A stretch of 21,337 nucleotides of DNA, from assembly GCA_034428935.1 (NCBI GenBank), contig DAOUHB010000114.1, forward strand, positions 1 to 21,337, given 5' to 3'. This document shows positions 18,090 through 21,337 of this stretch, piece after piece. The DNA is from JAAYZQ01 sp034428935 (GTDB lineage: Bacteria; Chloroflexota; Anaerolineae; JAAYZQ01). The translations under genes were made by a program, and so were the position numbers. The notes below the pieces were generated by a model. The model made no database searches. It worked only from the letters and a program-made list of their open reading frames with translations, and was not told the DNA's origin. The stretch's first letter is position 1. Each line of letters opens with the position of its first letter.

Positions 18090-18241
18090 GTTCTCTCCAC
18101 CCATGGAGGAACAGCAGCCCCTCCTCGGTTTCGGACATGACCCAGGCAAAATCGGTCCCTTCGTCCATGATGGCCTGGCCTGCTTGCGGCGCTCGCGGCG
18201 CGGGCAGCCTGCGGGACAGGCCGTCGTGCCCAGGTCCTGGC

Positions 18242-18264
18242 CGAGAAGCTGCTAGAGCTTCTCG
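18242..18264. other. Hairpin centred on the stop codon of the GDT1-like gene
   Basis: CGAGAAGCT (18242-18250) and AGCTTCTCG (18256-18264) form a perfect 9-base stem with a 5-base loop that contains most of the TAG stop. No T run follows on the minus strand, so it is more likely an RNA structure or attenuator than a full terminator. The rest of 18090-18241 shows no convincing gene. Confidence 0.5.
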
Positions 18265-18530
18265 AACCACATCAGCACGCCCATCCCCACAAAGAGGACG
18301 GCGGCAATCTTGCGCAGGACCGCCTCGGGGATGACCCGCGTCAGCAGCTCGCCGCCCATGACGCCCAACGCCGTGACCGCGGCCAGGGCCAGGGCCGCCC
18401 CGACAAAGATGTAGAGGGGCATCTTGTGCTTGGCGGTCATGCTGATCACGGCCAACTGCGTCTTGTCGCCCAGCTCGGCCACAAAGAGCAGGGCAAAGGT
18501 GCTGAGCAAAACCTTCAATCCTTCTGGCAT
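18252..18530 (-). CDS. Half-size GDT1/TMEM165 (UPF0016) cation transporter
   Basis: The 92-residue protein has three hydrophobic segments and one ExGDKT signature (Glu19-Leu-Gly-Asp22-Lys-Thr24 in FVAELGDKTQL). Members of this family export or exchange Mn2+ or Ca2+. Full-length proteins contain two such signatures in inverted repeats; this one has a single copy and must act as a dimer or with another half encoded elsewhere. The end MWFEKL is a natural terminus, so it does not look truncated. The ATG at 18530 has GGAG about 8 bases upstream; a longer open frame runs through the MBL gene and is not real. It follows the MBL gene by 83 bases. Confidence 0.85.
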   Translation of the reverse strand: MPEGLKVLLSTFALLFVAELGDKTQLAVISMTAKHKMPLYIFVGAALALAAVTALGVMGGELLTRVIPEAVLRKIAAVLFVGMGVLMWFEKL

Positions 18531-18613
18531 TCGTGCACTCCGTCGTACTTGTTTTGATCGTCCTCGGCCCGGTGCAAGGCGCCCGCCGTGCGGCGTCGCG
18601 GCTGGTGGGCTGC

Positions 18614-19324
18614 CTACCGGACCCACCAGCGGAACTGGTAGCGCCCGGGGTAGATGCGCGCCAGGGCCTGGCCGGCAAAGGGCTCGCCGTGGCCCACGTA
18701 GACGCGGCGCGGCTCCAGGCTGCGCAGCCGCTCGTAGCTTGCCTGCCACGCGTCCCGGTCCGACAGGTAGAGGGGCTGGCTGGGCACGGCATAGTTGACC
18801 AGGAGGTCGCCCACCAGGGCGTCGCCCCGGGCGGTGACGATGCCCAGCGAGCCGGGGGCGTGGCCGGGCAGCTCTACCGTCCTGCCCTTCAGCCCGTAGG
18901 CCGACAGGTCCTCGTCGTCCTCCAGGAAGACGCCAACCTCCAGCGGCCGCAGGGGCAGGAGGGGGGCGAGGAGCAGGTAGGCCCAACGCACCAGGCTGCC
19001 GCGCAGCGTCTGGGCGGGGGGCAGGGCGTTGCGCCGGTCCCGGCTCAGGCCGGGCGCCAGGGGATGGGCAGCGATGGAGGCGCCGCACCACGCCTGCGCG
19101 TCGCCGGCGGCCCCGTAGTGATCCAGGTGGCCGTGGGTGACCAGGATCAGGCGGACGTCGCCCGGGGCCACGCCCGCAGCCGCGGCCCCGGCGGCGATGG
19201 CCGGCGCCGAGCCGGGCGGGCCGGGGTCGACCAGGATCGTCCCCCCGGCGGAGCGGACGAGGTAGCAGTTCGTCTCGCCGACGCGGATGCGGTGGATGGT
19301 CGCTGGCTCGTCGGGGGTTGCCAT
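18614..19324 (-). CDS. Metallo-beta-lactamase-fold hydrolase
   Basis: The 236-residue protein shows the metal motif HGHLDH (His64, His66, Asp68, His69), then PGHAPGSLGIV, the bridging aspartate in VGDLLVNY and the last histidine in YVGHGEPF, so both metal sites are complete. The start NCYLVRSAGGTILVDPG is typical for the glyoxalase II-like branch. A substrate cannot be named; thioesters, lactones or phosphodiesters are all possible. The ATG at 19324 follows GGGAG. It begins only 11 bases after the ZIP transporter stop, so the two are co-transcribed, and a zinc-dependent enzyme beside a zinc-type transporter is a reasonable pairing. Confidence 0.92.
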   Translation of the reverse strand: MATPDEPATIHRIRVGETNCYLVRSAGGTILVDPGPPGSAPAIAAGAAAAGVAPGDVRLILVTHGHLDHYGAAGDAQAWCGASIAAHPLAPGLSRDRRNALPPAQTLRGSLVRWAYLLLAPLLPLRPLEVGVFLEDDEDLSAYGLKGRTVELPGHAPGSLGIVTARGDALVGDLLVNYAVPSQPLYLSDRDAWQASYERLRSLEPRRVYVGHGEPFAGQALARIYPGRYQFRWWVR

Positions 19325-19335
19325 GCTGCTCCCTT

Positions 19336-20151
19336 CTACCCCAGGGCCACGTCGAGGGTCATCATGATGGCAAAGCCTAGCATGCAGCCGATGGTGGCCA
19401 CGTCGGTGATGGTCTGCGCCTGCGACTCGGGGATGAGCTCCTCGACGACGACATAGATCATGGCGCCCGCGGCAAAGGCCAGCGCGTAGGGCAGGATGGG
19501 CTGCATGGTCACCACGGCGAGGGCCCCGATGACCCCGGCGATGGGCTCGGGCATGCCCGAAAGCTGGCCGTACCAGAAGGCGCGCTTGCGCGAGACGTTT
19601 TCGCGGCGCAGGGGCACCGACACGGCCATGCCCTCCGGAAAGTTCTGCAGGCCGATGCCGATGGCCAGGGCCACGGCGCCGGCCAGGCTGGCGGAGGGCA
19701 GGCCCGAGGCCACGGCGCCAAAGGCCACGCCCACGGCCAGCCCCTCGGGGATGTTGTGCATGGTAATGGCCAGCACCAGCAGGACGCTGCGCTGCCAGGT
19801 GGTGCTCAGTCCCTCGGCGTCTTCCGTGCGCATGTTGGCGTGCACGTGGGGCAAGACCGCGTCGACGGCGTAGAGAAAGGCCCCGCCCAGCAAGAAGCCG
19901 ACCACGGCCGGGAGCCAGGATGGGACCCCGGAAGCCTCGGCCATCTCGATGGCGGGGGCCAGGAGCGACCAGAAACTGGCGGCGATCATGACGCCGGCGG
20001 CAAAGCCGAGCATGCCGTCGAGCAGCGTGCGGCTGACGGTGGTGAAAAAGAACACTGTCGAGGCACCCAGGGCGGTGACACCCCAGGTGAACATGGTCGC
20101 CAGGAAGGCCTGGACGACGGGATTGAGTTCGGAGAACCAGGTGACGAGCAT
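19336..20151 (-). CDS. ZIP-family divalent metal transporter (ZupT-like)
   Basis: The 271-residue membrane protein has about eight transmembrane segments. The metal pathway motifs are HNIPEGLAVGVAFG (His132, Asn133, Glu136) and QNFPEGMAVSVPLR (Gln169, Asn170, Glu173). A further acidic pair is at Glu237/Glu238 in VVVEELIPES. A His-x-x-His stretch (PHVHAN, 101-106) lies in the loop after the third segment. It should import Zn2+ or related ions; replacement of the second usual His by Gln169 is seen in some ZupT/GufA-like proteins. The ATG at 20151 has GGAGGAAGG directly upstream. It is first in the unit with the MBL hydrolase, GDT1-like protein and hpnA. Confidence 0.93.
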   Translation of the reverse strand: MLVTWFSELNPVVQAFLATMFTWGVTALGASTVFFFTTVSRTLLDGMLGFAAGVMIAASFWSLLAPAIEMAEASGVPSWLPAVVGFLLGGAFLYAVDAVLPHVHANMRTEDAEGLSTTWQRSVLLVLAITMHNIPEGLAVGVAFGAVASGLPSASLAGAVALAIGIGLQNFPEGMAVSVPLRRENVSRKRAFWYGQLSGMPEPIAGVIGALAVVTMQPILPYALAFAAGAMIYVVVEELIPESQAQTITDVATIGCMLGFAIMMTLDVALG

Positions 20152-20201
20152 ACGCCTTCCTCCCGGCACGCGGTGTTCGGGGCGCTCCACGCCCGGGAGG
20201 C

Positions 20202-20230
20202 ATTATACCACGCCTGGGGCGGGATGCAAA
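20202..20230 (-). promoter_or_regulatory. Extended -10 promoter of the ZIP-MBL-GDT1-hpnA unit
   Basis: On the minus strand a perfect TATAAT (20202-20207) is preceded by TGG (extended -10). A weaker -35, TTTGCA (20225-20230), lies 17 bases away. The ZIP start codon is about 50 bases downstream. The remainder of 20231-20382 shows nothing recognisable. Confidence 0.7.
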
Positions 20231-20382
20231 GCATAGGTTGCCGATCGTTTCCCGTCGCGCTGTGCCGCTTCGCCGCCAGCCGTCCGCCTGAGCTCGGATG
20301 GCGCGCACCAGGGGTGCCTTACTTTGCCTGCGGGGTGCTTTTCGGTCCCTTCAAAAACCCTGGCTTGGCTGGATGCGACTGT

Positions 20383-20425
20383 CAACGAATCGGAATCGAA
20401 TAAACGAATAGGCGAACAAACGAAT
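20383..20425. repeat. Half copy of the CAACGAAT repeat downstream of the GxxExxY gene
   Basis: CAACGAAT (20383-20390), six unrelated bases and CGAATAAACGAAT (20397-20409) have the same layout as the left arm of the upstream palindromes, and another AAACGAAT follows at 20418-20425. No matching right arm is present. Confidence 0.8.
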
Positions 20426-20429
20426 GGGA

Positions 20430-20894
20430 TCAACGGTTGGGCGGATGGGGCGTCCAGCGCTTGCGTCGGTGTGCCAGAATCTTCTGGGGTGGGAAGAGAC
20501 GCTTCCACTCCAACCGCGGCTTGCCAAAGTTGAACAGCAGAAGAACTTGACAGTCCGAGGCAGCAAAGTAGTCGATGCACTGGGCAATCTCGTCATTGGT
20601 AAGAGGATGCCCATGCGCCTTGTACTCCACAAGCAGCACCCCCTCCACCAGATGATCCGGCACGTAGAAATTCACCTGATTGCCGTTCTCGTCAAAGATG
20701 GGCAACTGCGGTTCCCATTCGGCGACCAGCTCGGCATCCACAAAACGCTGTGCCATCGCGTTGTGATAGGTCGATTCGCGATGCCCGGGTCCCAGGTCGT
20801 TGTGAACTGCCATTGCCAACCCGATGACCTGATAGGTCAAGCCGCCAAGTGCGTCATCAACCAGTCGAGGTTTTTCACCCTTTGCCGCTTCCAT
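20430..20894 (-). CDS. GxxExxY protein (PD-(D/E)xK nuclease-like)
   Basis: The 154-residue protein carries the name-giving motif Gly37-His-Arg-Glu40-Ser-Thr-Tyr43 after AMAVHNDLGPG. It then has Asp80 in YVPDHL and Glu90-x-Lys92 in LVEYKAHG, fitting a PD-(D/E)xK nuclease core, and ends with the usual LLLFNFGKPRLEWKRLFP and a basic tail. Its role is not established; nuclease activity is a family-level prediction. The ATG at 20894 is chosen because AGGAGGAG precedes it; a TTG at 20918 would lie inside the repeat array. Related repeats flank the gene on both sides, and its GC is lower than in the neighbouring units, both signs of a mobile or transferred module. Confidence 0.9.
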   Translation of the reverse strand: MEAAKGEKPRLVDDALGGLTYQVIGLAMAVHNDLGPGHRESTYHNAMAQRFVDAELVAEWEPQLPIFDENGNQVNFYVPDHLVEGVLLVEYKAHGHPLTNDEIAQCIDYFAASDCQVLLLFNFGKPRLEWKRLFPPQKILAHRRKRWTPHPPNR

Positions 20895-20915
20895 GATCTC
20901 CTCCTGGTCTACTGC

Positions 20916-21251
20916 CAACGAATGGACAACGAATAAACGAATGATCTACTCGCCATTCGTTTATTCGCTCTTCATTCGTTGACGGCTTTCTACGCTGCCA
21001 ACGAATGGGCAACGAATAAACGAATCTGCAACTCCCCCCTGGTCATTCGTTTATTCGCTCTTCATTCGTTGACGGCTTTCTACGCTGCCAACGAATGGGC
21101 AACGAATAAACGAATCTGCGACTCCCCCCTGATCATTCGTTTATTCGCTCTTCATTCGTTGACGGCTTTCTGCGCTGCCAACGAATGGGCAACGAATAAA
21201 CGAATCTGCAACTCCCCCCTGATCATTCGTTTATTCGTTCTTCATTCGTTG
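20916..21251. repeat. Array of four long imperfect palindromes (about 90-base period)
   Basis: Four units lie at 20916-20981, 20999-21071, 21089-21161 and 21179-21251. Each has a 27-base left arm (CAACGAAT ... CGAATAAACGAAT), a loop of 19 bases (12 in the first), and a 27-base right arm (ATTCGTTTATTCG ... CATTCGTTG) that is its reverse complement at 23-24 positions. Mismatches fall in the middle of the arms, giving an internal loop. Units 2-4 repeat every 90 bases with a 17-base spacer (ACGGCTTTC...GCTGC); unit 1 is 7 bases shorter. Loops differ by single bases. If transcribed, the array would fold into four strong hairpins. It is not CRISPR-like because there are no unique spacers. Confidence 0.95.
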
Positions 21252-21303
21252 ACCCCATTCGTTCTCCATCAACCCACCGGAATCACGGCCTTCGTGTCCC
21301 TTG

Positions 21304-21332
21304 ATTATGCCACTATTTCCATCATCCCGCAA
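21304..21332 (-). promoter_or_regulatory. Possible promoter upstream of the hairpin array and GxxExxY gene
   Basis: On the minus strand CATAAT (21304-21309), with TGG before it, and TTGCGG (21327-21332) are 17 bases apart. If used, the mRNA leader would be about 400 bases and contain all four hairpins. The -35 match is poor. Confidence 0.4.
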
Positions 21333-21337
21333 ACCCG

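Noticed and set aside
18089..18168. A short minus-strand frame starting MDEGTDFAWVMSETEEGLL before hpnA
   Set aside because: It runs into hpnA in another frame without a natural end, and no RBS supports its ATG at 18168.
20916..21251. CRISPR array
   Set aside because: The repeated unit is the whole 90 bases, including the spacer segment, and each unit is a long palindrome; there are no variable spacers or cas genes.

Overview
The window reads as a piece of a GC-rich bacterial chromosome, most likely Chloroflexota (Anaerolineae/Caldilineae-like). This is an inference from the hopanoid genes hpnA, hpnH and hpnG, the sigma-70-type promoters, the intergenic palindromes built on GGGCGACC...TCGCCC (12139-12222), and the style of the CheR-PAS/histidine-kinase pair. 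No rRNA, tRNA or CRISPR array is visible.

Layout. (1) 2-4418, plus strand: the 3' part of a chemotaxis-type CheR/PAS sensor protein, overlapping by 11 bases a soluble PAS/GAF histidine kinase. (2) 4419-5346: a gene graveyard with a GyrI-like effector-domain relic carrying an in-frame stop, and facing it a small conserved gene coupled to a C-terminal stump of an AbiEii-like nucleotidyltransferase. (3) 5347-6020: a Phd/PIN toxin-antitoxin pair with its own promoter and operator-like palindrome. (4) 6183-6854: a CPBP-family membrane protein. (5) 7116-9915: peroxide-stress genes perR and katG, separated by a strong terminator that overlaps the perR stop. (6) 10137-12036, minus strand: a second CPBP protease followed by a membrane-anchored alpha/beta hydrolase, with a promoter overlapping the hpnG stop and palindromic repeats in the leader.

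(7) 12271-16946, minus strand: a unit starting from a clear promoter (17025-17053) that encodes a membrane-anchored propeller-like protein, a sulfotransferase, HpnH and HpnG. HpnH attaches adenosine to hopene and HpnG removes adenine, so these two form successive steps of C35 hopanoid side-chain synthesis. The sulfotransferase in the same unit raises the possibility of a further lipid modification. (8) 17100-20151, minus strand: a ZIP metal transporter, a metallo-beta-lactamase-fold hydrolase, a half-size GDT1-type cation transporter and hpnA, probably from one promoter (20202-20230). (9) 20383-21337: a GxxExxY PD-(D/E)xK-like protein with a half copy of a repeat downstream and, upstream, four copies of a 73-base imperfect palindrome at 83-90 base spacing. 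A promoter-like sequence beyond the array would place all four hairpins in the mRNA leader. This is the least explained structure in the window and the best candidate for an undescribed system.
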